Shown one piece after another: positions 28,262 to 36,755 of a stretch of DNA of 64,000 nucleotides. Source of the stretch: Prochlorococcus sp. AG-388-D03 (GTDB lineage Bacteria; Cyanobacteriota; Cyanobacteriia; PCC-6307; Cyanobiaceae). Position 1 is the stretch's first letter. Each line of letters starts with the position of its first letter. A program made the translations under genes and the position numbers. The stretch lies in the NCBI GenBank assembly GCA_003279875.1, contig QCGN01000001.1, positions 124,001 to 188,000 on the forward strand. The letters run 5' to 3'. The notes under the pieces are model-generated. The model saw nothing but the letters and a program-made list of their open reading frames with translations. It did no database searches and was not told where the DNA came from.

Positions 28262-29767
28262 TCATAAATTAAAATTATTGATTCCTTTGGAGGCTAAAAC
28301 TTGCCTTGAAACCATTAGTGCGGACTGACTGACACCAGCTGTGCCTTCTCCAGGATAAATAGAATCACCACATAACCATAAACCCTTGAAAGGAGTTCTA
28401 CTTGGTAGCCCAAACAATCCAAAAACATCAGGGCTTTGACCTAGACCACCTACTATTCCATTTGGCCTATTAGTCCACCTTTCAAAACCTAATGGAGTAG
28501 CCAATTCTTTATGAAGCCAATTCTCAGAAGCAATATCAAATTGATTTTCTAGTTCCATTGAAATGATTTGGAGATACTCCTTTTTTTTCTTAATATATTG
28601 AGGTCTATCTAAATTAAACCATTCATTCGTTTTAGTAAAAATACTAGCTATTAATGTAATCTCCCCCTTTGGAGCTCTTCCATCTCCTTCATCACTTATG
28701 GAAACAAAAAGTGATCCCAATTCATTAGAAACAACTTGATAATGATTTGATGAAATTAATTTCAGATGTTCTTTTTTTAAAGCTGAATAAAATACCAAAG
28801 CACCACTTGGATCAGGAAGGTTTTGTATTCTCTCTCTATAATTATGATTTCTATCTAGAGAATTTTCTAGACTTTTCACGAGAGATTGTGGTGGTGGTGT
28901 ATAGATAACATCATCTGCATAGTACTCTAAATTCTCTTGCTTAGATATTGCACAAACCTTCCAACTCTTTTTTACATCATCATATTTCATAGAATTTACT
29001 TTTTGTCCAAAAAGAATATTAACTCCTGTATCTTTTAATGAATTTTCTAAAGCTTCACTTAAACCCTGCATTGATTTTTTTAAATGCCAAAGGCCATGTG
29101 GTTTTTGACACATTTGCAGAACTGTAGATCCATATAACGCTGCTGTTTTATAAACATCTTCTTGAGAATAAAGCTTTAATTGTAAATTAAGAAACTTTAT
29201 TAATCTCTCATCATTTGATAATCCACAAATTCGCAAAAGATCAAAAATAGTAGATTTCAGTAATATTCCAGTTAATAGGTTCGTTGGAGCTAGTGCTTTA
29301 AACAGTTGTGAAAAATCCCACAAATTTCTTATGGGTAATACAGGATTATTACTAGCAAAAGTCCAATTACTTTGATGAATTAAATTACATATTTGCCAAA
29401 ATTTGCGACTACCTGGGAACTGCATCTCCCTCTCTTTAATCCATTCATTTTTGTCGTACCAAATAGGTATTGGCTTACTTCCATCATTTAAATCAACAAT
29501 ACAAGCTGGATTTAAAATAGATGCTTCAGGAACAGGAATATCTAGGAATTTAAAAATTTTATAATGTATTCCCCCTTCTTCCAATCCTGCTACTTGTGTC
29601 GCGCCAACATCAAAAATATATTTTTTTCTCTTAAATGTTCCAGCACAACCTCCAGATTGAGTATGTGATTCAATCAAAGTAACTGAAAGCCCTAGTTTTG
29701 ATAAAATAGCTGCAGAAGTCAACCCTGCGATACCAGCACCAACCACAACAATATCTGACTTAGACAT
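28262..29767 (-). CDS. crtD: carotenoid desaturase/isomerase family, CrtD-like
   Basis: 501-aa FAD amine-oxidase-type oxidoreductase. The N-terminal dinucleotide motif is VVVGAGIAGLTSAA (7-20) with GGCAGTFKRKKYIFDVGA; the C-terminal FAD motif is GLWLCGDSIYPGEGTAGVSQSA-like. It resembles the cyanobacterial CrtD branch (C-3',4' desaturase of myxol synthesis) near CrtH. Because high-light Prochlorococcus is not known for myxol glycosides, the real reaction is open. ATG start. Confidence 0.75.
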   Translation of the reverse strand: MSKSDIVVVGAGIAGLTSAAILSKLGLSVTLIESHTQSGGCAGTFKRKKYIFDVGATQVAGLEEGGIHYKIFKFLDIPVPEASILNPACIVDLNDGSKPIPIWYDKNEWIKEREMQFPGSRKFWQICNLIHQSNWTFASNNPVLPIRNLWDFSQLFKALAPTNLLTGILLKSTIFDLLRICGLSNDERLIKFLNLQLKLYSQEDVYKTAALYGSTVLQMCQKPHGLWHLKKSMQGLSEALENSLKDTGVNILFGQKVNSMKYDDVKKSWKVCAISKQENLEYYADDVIYTPPPQSLVKSLENSLDRNHNYRERIQNLPDPSGALVFYSALKKEHLKLISSNHYQVVSNELGSLFVSISDEGDGRAPKGEITLIASIFTKTNEWFNLDRPQYIKKKKEYLQIISMELENQFDIASENWLHKELATPLGFERWTNRPNGIVGGLGQSPDVFGLFGLPSRTPFKGLWLCGDSIYPGEGTAGVSQSALMVSRQVLASKGINNFNL

Positions 29768-29771
29768 TAAA

Positions 29772-30650
29772 ATGCAAAAAATATCTCAATTCGAAGTTAG
29801 CGAAATTTGTAATCAATTAGGAGAAAAAACACCAAAAAGTATAAAACAAGTTTTTGGTGGAGATATTCATAATTCATGGCAAATAGAATTTCAAACTGCA
29901 AAATTCTTTCTTAAGAGAAATGAAAGAAAAGTCAAATTTCTTAAATTTGAAGAATTTTGTCTGAAGAATCTTCAAAAATATATTAATTATGAAAACTTAA
30001 TTATTCCAAAAATTATTTTGTACTTAGAACTCAACAATGTAGAACTACTATTAATGGAGTGGATAGATATGAAAAATAGTGATCAGAAAAAATTAGGGCA
30101 AGGTTTAGGAGAAATGCATTGTGAATCAAATAAATTTAATCCACAAAGCTTTGGCTTTCCTATAGATGGTTATATAGGAACCACAAATCAAATAAAAGGT
30201 TGGGAGAGAAATTGGATTAAATGTTTTATTAATTTAAGAATTGAACCTCAATTAGCAATGTTAGAAAAAGACTTTTTAGAAATTAATATTAAAAATATTA
30301 TAAAGACAAAAATTGAATCGGAACTACATGACCATGAGCCATTTAATTCACTTGTTCATGGTGACTTATGGTCGGGCAATATAGGTGTAAATAGAATTAA
30401 TAAAGGTGTAATATTTGACCCTGCATGTTGGTGGGCCGATTGTGAAGTAGATATTGCTATGACTAGATTATTTGGTAATTTTGGAAGCGAATTTTATGAA
30501 AATTATCATAAAGTTATTCCAATTAAAAAAGGGTTTGAAAAAAGAACTATGATTTATAATTTTTACCATATATTAAATCATGCCAATATGTTTGGGGGTT
30601 CATATTATCATCAAGTTAAAGAATATATCAGGAATATATTGAGTTTATAA
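29772..30650 (+). CDS. fructosamine kinase family protein
   Basis: 292 aa. The protein-kinase-like fold is shown by KFFLKRN (lysine), LLMEWI hinge, the catalytic loop VHGDLWSGNIG (195-205), and the metal site DPACWWADCEVDIAM (D217). The family phosphorylates ketosamines on glycated proteins so that they decompose; a free-sugar substrate is possible. ATG four bases after the divergent CrtD-like start, so both promoters overlap the genes. Confidence 0.85.
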   Translation: MQKISQFEVSEICNQLGEKTPKSIKQVFGGDIHNSWQIEFQTAKFFLKRNERKVKFLKFEEFCLKNLQKYINYENLIIPKIILYLELNNVELLLMEWIDMKNSDQKKLGQGLGEMHCESNKFNPQSFGFPIDGYIGTTNQIKGWERNWIKCFINLRIEPQLAMLEKDFLEINIKNIIKTKIESELHDHEPFNSLVHGDLWSGNIGVNRINKGVIFDPACWWADCEVDIAMTRLFGNFGSEFYENYHKVIPIKKGFEKRTMIYNFYHILNHANMFGGSYYHQVKEYIRNILSL

Positions 30651-30657
30651 ACTGAAT

Positions 30658-31023
30658 TTATCCTAAATATGTTTTTTTAAGATTTTGAACCCTCTCTAAA
30701 ACTGCTTCACGATTCTCACTAGTGCGAAGATTTTGCCAGCTCCATTGACCCGCAACTACTACACCTAGAAGTTCTAGTAGTCCAGGAAGAATCGGGAAAA
30801 AATTAATCGTGTCAATAACAACTTTAATTATTATTTGGGCGATAACCACAACTGCAATTACGCCTGCTGCTTTACCATATTTTCCCATTTGGGTCCAATC
30901 AATAGTTCCAAGTGTTTCATTGATTTTTCCCATTACATCAGAATACTTCTCTGAAAAGCTTTTATTTTCTGAGTTTGTATCGGAGCCGGAGTCTTGATTT
31001 GACTCAGGAGTGTTATCACTCAT
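30658..31023 (-). CDS. CAAD-domain thylakoid membrane protein
   Basis: 121 aa from ATG 31023. A Ser/Asn/Asp/Glu-rich N-terminal half (1-45) is followed by two hydrophobic helices (about 52-72 and 77-95) and an amphipathic C-terminal helix. This matches the CAAD domain first seen appended to cyanobacterial aminoacyl-tRNA synthetases and related to CURT1 proteins that bend thylakoid membranes. The free-standing form probably shapes thylakoids. Converges with the kinase-like gene by 7 bp. Confidence 0.8.
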   Translation of the reverse strand: MSDNTPESNQDSGSDTNSENKSFSEKYSDVMGKINETLGTIDWTQMGKYGKAAGVIAVVVIAQIIIKVVIDTINFFPILPGLLELLGVVVAGQWSWQNLRTSENREAVLERVQNLKKTYLG

Positions 31024-31309
31024 GAATTCAGTCAACTTAATATATGAACCAGACAGTATCGGAAAATTTGTCTGTTGACTACCTTTTTGTCATGCATAAT
31101 TCCGAACCGAAACATTTTGTATTTGACAAGATATATTGATACCATTACAGTCTTAGGATTTTTAACCTCAAATTTGATTTATAAAAACTTCACAATATCG
31201 TCTTGTTCTAACAAAAAACATTAAAAAACTTAATTAATAGAAAAAAATAAAAAGGCTAAATTAATTATTTTAATTATTATATTTTCATAGATCATTTCTA
31301 CAACCAAGA

Positions 31310-32476
31310 ATGACAATATCAATTGATCGCAAATCTAATTTCTTAACTTTAGATGAAGAAGAAAGATACAAAAGACATCTAACACTAAAAGAAATAGGAT
31401 TTCAAGGTCAACTTAAACTTAAACAGAGTTCAGTAGTTTGCATCGGAGCCGGAGGTTTAGGCTCTTCAGTTTTACTTTATCTTGCCGCTGCGGGAATCGG
31501 AAGAATTGGAATAGTTGATAATGATCAAGTTGATAAGTCGAATCTACAAAGACAAATAATTCATGAAACAAACACTGTTGGAAATTTAAAAATTGATTCT
31601 GCGCAAGAAAGAATTAAAAAATTGAATCCTAATATTACAGTAAAAACTTTTGCTGAAAGAATTAACTCAAATAATATTCTGGATATCATTAATGAATTTG
31701 ATATTATTTGTGATTGTTCAGATAACTTTGGTACTCGATATTTAATAAACGATGCTTGCTTATTACTTGATAAACCTTTAGTTTTTGGTAGTGTTCAAGG
31801 GTTTGAGGGCCAAATAAGTGTTTTTAATCTAAATAAAAATAGTCCTAATTTGAGAGACCTACTCCCAGAATCACCCTCAAAAAATAATATTCCTAGTTGC
31901 GAAGAATTTGGTGTTATTGGAGTTTCAACTGGTCTTATAGGAGTTTTACAAGTAAATGAGATAATAAAAATTATTATAAAGAAAGGGGAAATTCTTGATG
32001 GGAAAATAATGATTTTTAACCTACTAACTATGAACATAAAAACATTAAATTTACAAGCTGATAAATTAAAAAAAACAATTAACAACCTTTCTCAATTTGA
32101 AGAATTTTATACAGACATTGATTGCCAAGATAATTTTAAAATAAACAAAATAAGTGCAAAAGAATTTGAAACTTTGTACAAGGCCAACTTTAACAAAGTC
32201 CTTTTAATAGATGTTCGGGAAAATAAAGAATTTAATGAATCCTCTATTCAAGGTTCGATATCTATCCCCCTTAATAATCTAGACCAAAAATCACACCTAG
32301 AATTTATTAGACAAGAAAGTTTGGAGAAGGAAGTTTTTACGTTATGCCAAGTAGGAAAACGATCCGAAAAAGCTTCACAGATTTTAATGAAATTTAAAAT
32401 TACATCAAAATCAATTGAAGGCGGAATTAAAAAATTCAAAAAAAAATATTTAGTTAAAAATCTGAAGAAGATTTAG
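31310..32476 (+). CDS. moeB: MoeB/ThiF-type adenylyltransferase with rhodanese domain
   Basis: 388 aa. Domain 1 (about 18-250) is an E1-like fold: nucleotide loop GAGGLGSS (46-53), DNDQVDKSNLQRQ (70-82), catalytic C197 in IPSCEEFGVIGV. Domain 2 (about 280-380) is a rhodanese with active C346 in CQVGKRSEKAS. It would activate a ThiS/MoaD-like carrier and deliver sulfur for molybdopterin or thiamine. The two CxxC zinc pairs of E. coli MoeB are absent. The final bases overlap the convergent CobO-like gene, TTAG serving as both stops. Confidence 0.85.
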   Translation: MTISIDRKSNFLTLDEEERYKRHLTLKEIGFQGQLKLKQSSVVCIGAGGLGSSVLLYLAAAGIGRIGIVDNDQVDKSNLQRQIIHETNTVGNLKIDSAQERIKKLNPNITVKTFAERINSNNILDIINEFDIICDCSDNFGTRYLINDACLLLDKPLVFGSVQGFEGQISVFNLNKNSPNLRDLLPESPSKNNIPSCEEFGVIGVSTGLIGVLQVNEIIKIIIKKGEILDGKIMIFNLLTMNIKTLNLQADKLKKTINNLSQFEEFYTDIDCQDNFKINKISAKEFETLYKANFNKVLLIDVRENKEFNESSIQGSISIPLNNLDQKSHLEFIRQESLEKEVFTLCQVGKRSEKASQILMKFKITSKSIEGGIKKFKKKYLVKNLKKI

Positions 32477-33633
32477 TAATCTACCCCTCTTTTTAAATCA
32501 ACTCCTACATTTGCATAATGCTTATGACAAACCATTTCAGAATATACATCTGCCAGTTCGAAATAAGAAGGTTCATTTTTACATCTGCCAGTAATTACAA
32601 CTTCTGTATCTGCGGGTTTTTTAAGAAGAGTTTGATATATTGATTCAACTGGTAAAAGTTCTAAATCAACAGTTGGATTTAGTTCATCTAAAATTATTGT
32701 TTTATATAAACCACTTAAAATAGCCGCTTTAGCAATTTCCCAAGCTCGTTCTGCTTCTACATAATCTATTGGTTGTTGCTGGCCCCTCCAAACTATGGCA
32801 TCTCTTCCAGAACGTAGATGATCAACTAAATGAGGATAGCTCTCTCTTAAAGCTTCAATGGCAGCATCTTCTGTATAACCATTGCCACCTTTTAGCCATT
32901 GCAAGATTAAAACTCTATGACTCTTATCTTGAGATATTCCCTTACCAATAGCTTGAAGAGCCTTACCAAGTGCACTAGTAGATTTACCTTTTCCCTCGCC
33001 AGTATAAACTTCAATTCCACCAGAACTATTAATTTTTCTATGATATGTATTTGAATCGCTTTTTAAACGAGGTCTCATTTCTGAATGGAGTTGAGAGATT
33101 CGTACCAATGAAGAAGGTGCTGCCCTACCTGTGATAATTATTTCCAACCCATCAGGTCTATTTTGAAGAGAATTAACTACTTCCTTTATATCGAGCATCC
33201 CTAAATCTAAAACTGGATTTAATTCATCAAGGACAACTACTGAATAAAGGGAACTGGCAATCGCTCCTTTAGCAATATTCCAACCTCTCTCGGCCTCTTT
33301 AATATCAGATTTTGTAACTTGATCAGCGTTAAAAAATTCAGATCTCCCTGTCCTTACATGATCGATTAAGTGAGGGAAACCTCTTTGTAATGCTTCTATA
33401 GCGGAATCTTCATCATATGACCTCTCAGGGCCTTTCAAGAATCGTAGTAACAGTACTCTGGACTGTCTTTTTTCGCATATCCCTAAACCTATTGTCCTCA
33501 ATACCACTCCTAAGGCAGCCTGACTTTTACCCTTTCCTTCTCCATCATAAATATGTAATTGACCTTTAGATCTTTCTTGACTGTCATTTGCAGTGACAAT
33601 TCCAATACCTCTATTCCTACTTGTATTTGTCAA
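32473..33633 (-). CDS. cobO: cob(I)yrinic acid adenosyltransferase, tandem double domain
   Basis: 386 aa made of two CobA/CobO domains in tandem. Each has its own P-loop (GEGKGKS at 31-37 and 212-218), acidic LDELNP motif (135-140 and 315-320) and an ITGR strand (167-170 and near the C-terminus). Single-domain CobO is about 200 aa. It attaches the 5'-deoxyadenosyl group to cobalt for B12, which Prochlorococcus makes as pseudocobalamin. Start is TTG 33633; a shorter start cannot be excluded. Confidence 0.88.
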   Translation of the reverse strand: MTNTSRNRGIGIVTANDSQERSKGQLHIYDGEGKGKSQAALGVVLRTIGLGICEKRQSRVLLLRFLKGPERSYDEDSAIEALQRGFPHLIDHVRTGRSEFFNADQVTKSDIKEAERGWNIAKGAIASSLYSVVVLDELNPVLDLGMLDIKEVVNSLQNRPDGLEIIITGRAAPSSLVRISQLHSEMRPRLKSDSNTYHRKINSSGGIEVYTGEGKGKSTSALGKALQAIGKGISQDKSHRVLILQWLKGGNGYTEDAAIEALRESYPHLVDHLRSGRDAIVWRGQQQPIDYVEAERAWEIAKAAILSGLYKTIILDELNPTVDLELLPVESIYQTLLKKPADTEVVITGRCKNEPSYFELADVYSEMVCHKHYANVGVDLKRGVDY

Positions 33634-33742
33634 TTGAAAAAGGTTAGTGAATTTAATTTAAGATATAGTTAATAATATTATTAAAAATTTAATAATATAT
33701 AAACCTATTCATACTTTACTGAAATTTTTCAAAAACTTTAGT

Positions 33743-34567
33743 ATGTTTTATCAACTTGAAATTCTCTCTGATGAACAAAGTGAAAAACTGCAAACAATTA
33801 GAAACTTTATCAAAAATCTCAATAGTGTTTGTGTGGCCTATTCAGGAGGAGTAGATAGTACATTAGTAGCCTCTTTAGCATTTGAGCAATTAGGGACTAA
33901 CGCAATAGCTGTTACTGGTGTTTCACCTGCACTAGCCAAAACGTTACTTGATGAAGCAAAAAGTCAAGCAAAATGGATTGGGATTCAACATTTAGAAATA
34001 GAGACATCAGAACTAGATCAATCAAGTTATAGTAAAAATTCAAAAAACAGATGTTTTGCATGCAAAAAAGAGCTTCACAAACACACCACATTTTTATCTA
34101 AAAAACTTAATTACAAAATTGTCTGTGATGGAGTAAATCTTGATGATCTAGACGACTACAGGCCTGGGATTCAAGCAGCAAAAGAGGCAGGAGTTGTCTC
34201 TCCTTTGGCAAAATTTAACTTCACAAAAAAAGACATAAGAGATATATCAAGAGCATTAGGGTTCCCCTGGTGGGATAAACCTGCTCAACCTTGTTTGTCA
34301 TCAAGATTTCCTTATGGCAATGAAATAACAAATGAAAGACTAAACATGGTAGAAAAAGCTGAAGAATATATTAAGAAAGGAGGCATATCAGAAGTCAGAG
34401 TAAGATGTCATGGTTCTACAGCGAGAATAGAAATTCCCAAAGATAAATTAAAAATATTTTTTAAAGAATATGATTTTAATGAATTAATTCACTATTTCTC
34501 TAATCTAGGATTCAACTGCACAAGCCTAGATCTCGAAGGTTTAGTCAGCGGTAAGCTCAATCGATAA
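33743..34567 (+). CDS. larE: LarE-type ATP-dependent sulfur transferase
   Basis: 274-aa PP-loop protein. PP-loop SGGVDS (34-39), CFACKKEL (104-111), and PCLSSRFPYG with C184, the position of the sacrificial cysteine in LarE. In lactobacilli LarE inserts sulfur into the nickel-pincer cofactor of lactate racemase; homologues without larA, larB or larC, as in this window, probably serve another sulfur insertion. ATG start. Converges on speD with a 10-bp gap. Confidence 0.83.
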   Translation: MFYQLEILSDEQSEKLQTIRNFIKNLNSVCVAYSGGVDSTLVASLAFEQLGTNAIAVTGVSPALAKTLLDEAKSQAKWIGIQHLEIETSELDQSSYSKNSKNRCFACKKELHKHTTFLSKKLNYKIVCDGVNLDDLDDYRPGIQAAKEAGVVSPLAKFNFTKKDIRDISRALGFPWWDKPAQPCLSSRFPYGNEITNERLNMVEKAEEYIKKGGISEVRVRCHGSTARIEIPKDKLKIFFKEYDFNELIHYFSNLGFNCTSLDLEGLVSGKLNR

Positions 34568-34577
34568 ATATTATAGT

Positions 34578-35012
34578 TCAATTAATTTTTCTTACTTGAT
34601 TATGAACTTTTAAAGGAGGATTTCTATTAATTACACGCAACAGATGTTCTTCAGCCATTAATGCTTGAATTAAGTATTTACAAGATATATCTGGCTTCAT
34701 ATTTTGGCCACAAGTAAAAATATCAACCGCAGAATATTGCTCTTCAGGCCATGTATGTATTGAAAGATGAGATTCAGCAAGTAAAGCAATTGCTGTAACT
34801 CCCTGCGGTTCAAATTTATTACTTATTAGATTCAAAACTGTTGCATTAGCAAGTTTGGCAGCATTATTTAATGTGCAACGCAAAAAAGATTCATCATTTA
34901 ATTTTTCGTAATTACATCTATAAAGCTCTAACAAAAAATGCTTACTTTTATAAGGTAATTGAGTCTTATCATTTAATGCTTTAATATTTTGATTTTTTTT
35001 GGGAACTTCCAT
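34578..35012 (-). CDS. speD: S-adenosylmethionine decarboxylase proenzyme
   Basis: 144-aa class I AdoMetDC; it self-cleaves to create a pyruvoyl cofactor and supplies aminopropyl groups for spermidine. Cleavage falls between E80 and S81 in LLAESHLSIHTWPE, with H86 and C101 (IFTCGQ) as the other catalytic residues. An extra N-terminal 20 residues precede the usual core. It is 40 bp downstream of recF on the same strand. Confidence 0.92.
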   Translation of the reverse strand: MEVPKKNQNIKALNDKTQLPYKSKHFLLELYRCNYEKLNDESFLRCTLNNAAKLANATVLNLISNKFEPQGVTAIALLAESHLSIHTWPEEQYSAVDIFTCGQNMKPDISCKYLIQALMAEEHLLRVINRNPPLKVHNQVRKIN

Positions 35013-35052
35013 TAATGAATATTAGATTAGCTTAAAATTACAACATCTCTAA

Positions 35053-36153
35053 TTATAAATGAATCATTTGCGAAGAGCTTATAAAAGATTGATTGAATTT
35101 ATCTAAATGAGTAGCACTTATAAAACATTGACTATCTTTCCCAACCGAATTCAATAAAAGATTTTGCCTATTAATATCAAGCTCGGCCAAGACATCATCC
35201 AAAATAAGCAGCGGAGGTAAATTTATCATTTTACGTAATAAATCGAGTTCGGCCATTTTTAGAGCTAAAATAAAAGTCCTTTGTTGACCGGATGAGCCGT
35301 ATTTTCTAATAGAAATATCATTAATCAAAAATTCTATATCATCACGATGAGGTCCAAAGCCACATTTACCAGTTAATGCTTCTATTGATCTCTGCTTTTG
35401 TAATTGTTCCACTATTTTATTACTTATTACTCTTTCTTCTTCTTCTTCCTGATTTATATTTTCAATACCAGAAAGATAATTTATACCGATTTGCTCTGTA
35501 GATTTACTTAAATGATTATGCCAATATTCAACATAGGGTCTTATTTTTGCTAGCGCTCTTCTCCTACGCCTAAAAATCCTTGTGCTAATTAATGACATTT
35601 GAATATCAAAACTATCAATAACTTCTGAAGATTGATTTTTTTGAAAGCTTTCTGAACGCCAAAAATGACTTCTTTGCTTTAAAAGTCTATGGAATCTATG
35701 AATCAATTCTACATAAACCGGTTCAAGCTGAGAAACAACTTTATCAATCCATATCCTTCTATAACTAGGCTCACTTTTAACAATATTGATATCGTTTGAA
35801 CAAAAACATACACTTCTAATATAATTTTTTATTTCACTCTGTTTTTTCAATAAAGAATCATTAACATAAATCTTTTTAGCTCCTTTCCTAAATAAATTTA
35901 CTTTCAAATCATCAGTGAAATCAATTTGACCAGCAATAGCTGCCATCTCACTATCATTTTCTATTAAGTCCTTATCACTTAATGCTCTACTAGACCTTAA
36001 TTGACTAAGAAATTCGACTGATTCAAGCAAATTCGACTTGCCGATACCATTACAACCAAGAACAATAGCTCTTTGTTCATGAAGATCAATCTCAAAACTT
36101 TTATGGTTTCGAAAATTATTTATTTTTAAGTTATTTAAAAAAATTTTTTTAAT
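35053..36153 (-). CDS. recF: DNA repair protein RecF with apparent ATT start
   Basis: SMC-like ATPase that loads RecA at gaps through RecOR. The frame gives Walker A GCNGIGKSN (33-41), signature GSSGQQRTF and Walker B LLILDDVLAELD. The conserved N-terminus (IKKIFLNNLKINNFRNHKSF) is fully in frame, but no ATG, GTG or TTG occurs between the upstream TAA and the Walker motif. The best start is ATT 36153, where homologues have a Met. A TTG at 36030 would delete Walker A. 366 aa with ATT. Either a rare AUU start, a recent start-codon mutation, or a sequencing error. Confidence 0.85.
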   Translation of the reverse strand: MKKIFLNNLKINNFRNHKSFEIDLHEQRAIVLGCNGIGKSNLLESVEFLSQLRSSRALSDKDLIENDSEMAAIAGQIDFTDDLKVNLFRKGAKKIYVNDSLLKKQSEIKNYIRSVCFCSNDINIVKSEPSYRRIWIDKVVSQLEPVYVELIHRFHRLLKQRSHFWRSESFQKNQSSEVIDSFDIQMSLISTRIFRRRRRALAKIRPYVEYWHNHLSKSTEQIGINYLSGIENINQEEEEERVISNKIVEQLQKQRSIEALTGKCGFGPHRDDIEFLINDISIRKYGSSGQQRTFILALKMAELDLLRKMINLPPLLILDDVLAELDINRQNLLLNSVGKDSQCFISATHLDKFNQSFISSSQMIHL

Positions 36154-36220
36154 GCGTGACTTAATTAAATTAGCTAAATTTAGGTTATTTAGAATTTCTT
36201 TAAAGAAATTGAAAAATTAA

Positions 36221-36294
36221 GGGCATGTAGCTCAGTTGGATAGAGCATCAGATTCCGGTTCTGAGTGTCGGGGGTTCGACTCCCTCCATGCTCG
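36221..36294 (+). tRNA. tRNA-Arg(CCG)
   Basis: 74 nt. Acceptor GGGCATG pairs with CATGCTC (one G-T), discriminator G. The anticodon stem-loop TCAGA-TTCCGGT-TCTGA gives CCG, reading CGG. Regular D-arm (GCTCAGTTGGATAGAGC) and T-arm (GGGGGTTCGACTCCCTC). It diverges from recF, with about 67 bp between them. Confidence 0.95.
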
Positions 36295-36305
36295 TAATTA
36301 AAGAT

Positions 36306-36752
36306 TTAAAGTTTATAACCCATTACCCTAATACCATTAGGGTCTAATATAAAGCCACTATCTTCTAAACTTTTAAATGAAGACGGTGGGGCCTGGACTG
36401 AAATACTACATCCTGGCATTTCCCTATTTATTTTTTCAAGAGTCGCTTGAAGTAATACTGCGTAAAAAAGATTTTGATTATTACCTTTCTCGGCGCTTAG
36501 ATTCCATAAGTTAGCATTCAGTCCTCTATCTGATGTGACCCTTACAAAGCCATATAGTTTATTCTTGTATTCACATTGAATAGTAAAAAAGAAATTACTA
36601 TTTTTTATAGCAAGATACAACTTTTGAGTGGGAAATGACTCACAACCGCAATTTACCAAGAGTCTATTTATGTCCTTAGCAATTGGAATTTGAGAAGAAT
36701 TAATAAAATAACCTTGTGGAAGAATTAGTTTTTTAGTTGAAAAATATTGCAA
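36306..36752 (-). CDS. GNAT acetyltransferase-like protein
   Basis: 148 aa with TTG start at 36752, three bases after the ppc stop. The pattern of a central LYGFVRVTSDRGLNANLW strand and a C-terminal SFKSLEDSGFILDPNGIRVM fits a GNAT-like fold, but the acetyl-CoA Q/RxxGxG/A loop is not clear. The substrate is unknown; translation is probably coupled to ppc. Confidence 0.6.
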   Translation of the reverse strand: MQYFSTKKLILPQGYFINSSQIPIAKDINRLLVNCGCESFPTQKLYLAIKNSNFFFTIQCEYKNKLYGFVRVTSDRGLNANLWNLSAEKGNNQNLFYAVLLQATLEKINREMPGCSISVQAPPSSFKSLEDSGFILDPNGIRVMGYKL

Positions 36753-36755
36753 CGA

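Noticed and set aside
31024-31309. Possible promoter TTGACA near 31126 with TACAGT about 17 bases on
   Set aside because: The -10 match is weak and the distance to the moeB-like start is long; not reported as a feature.
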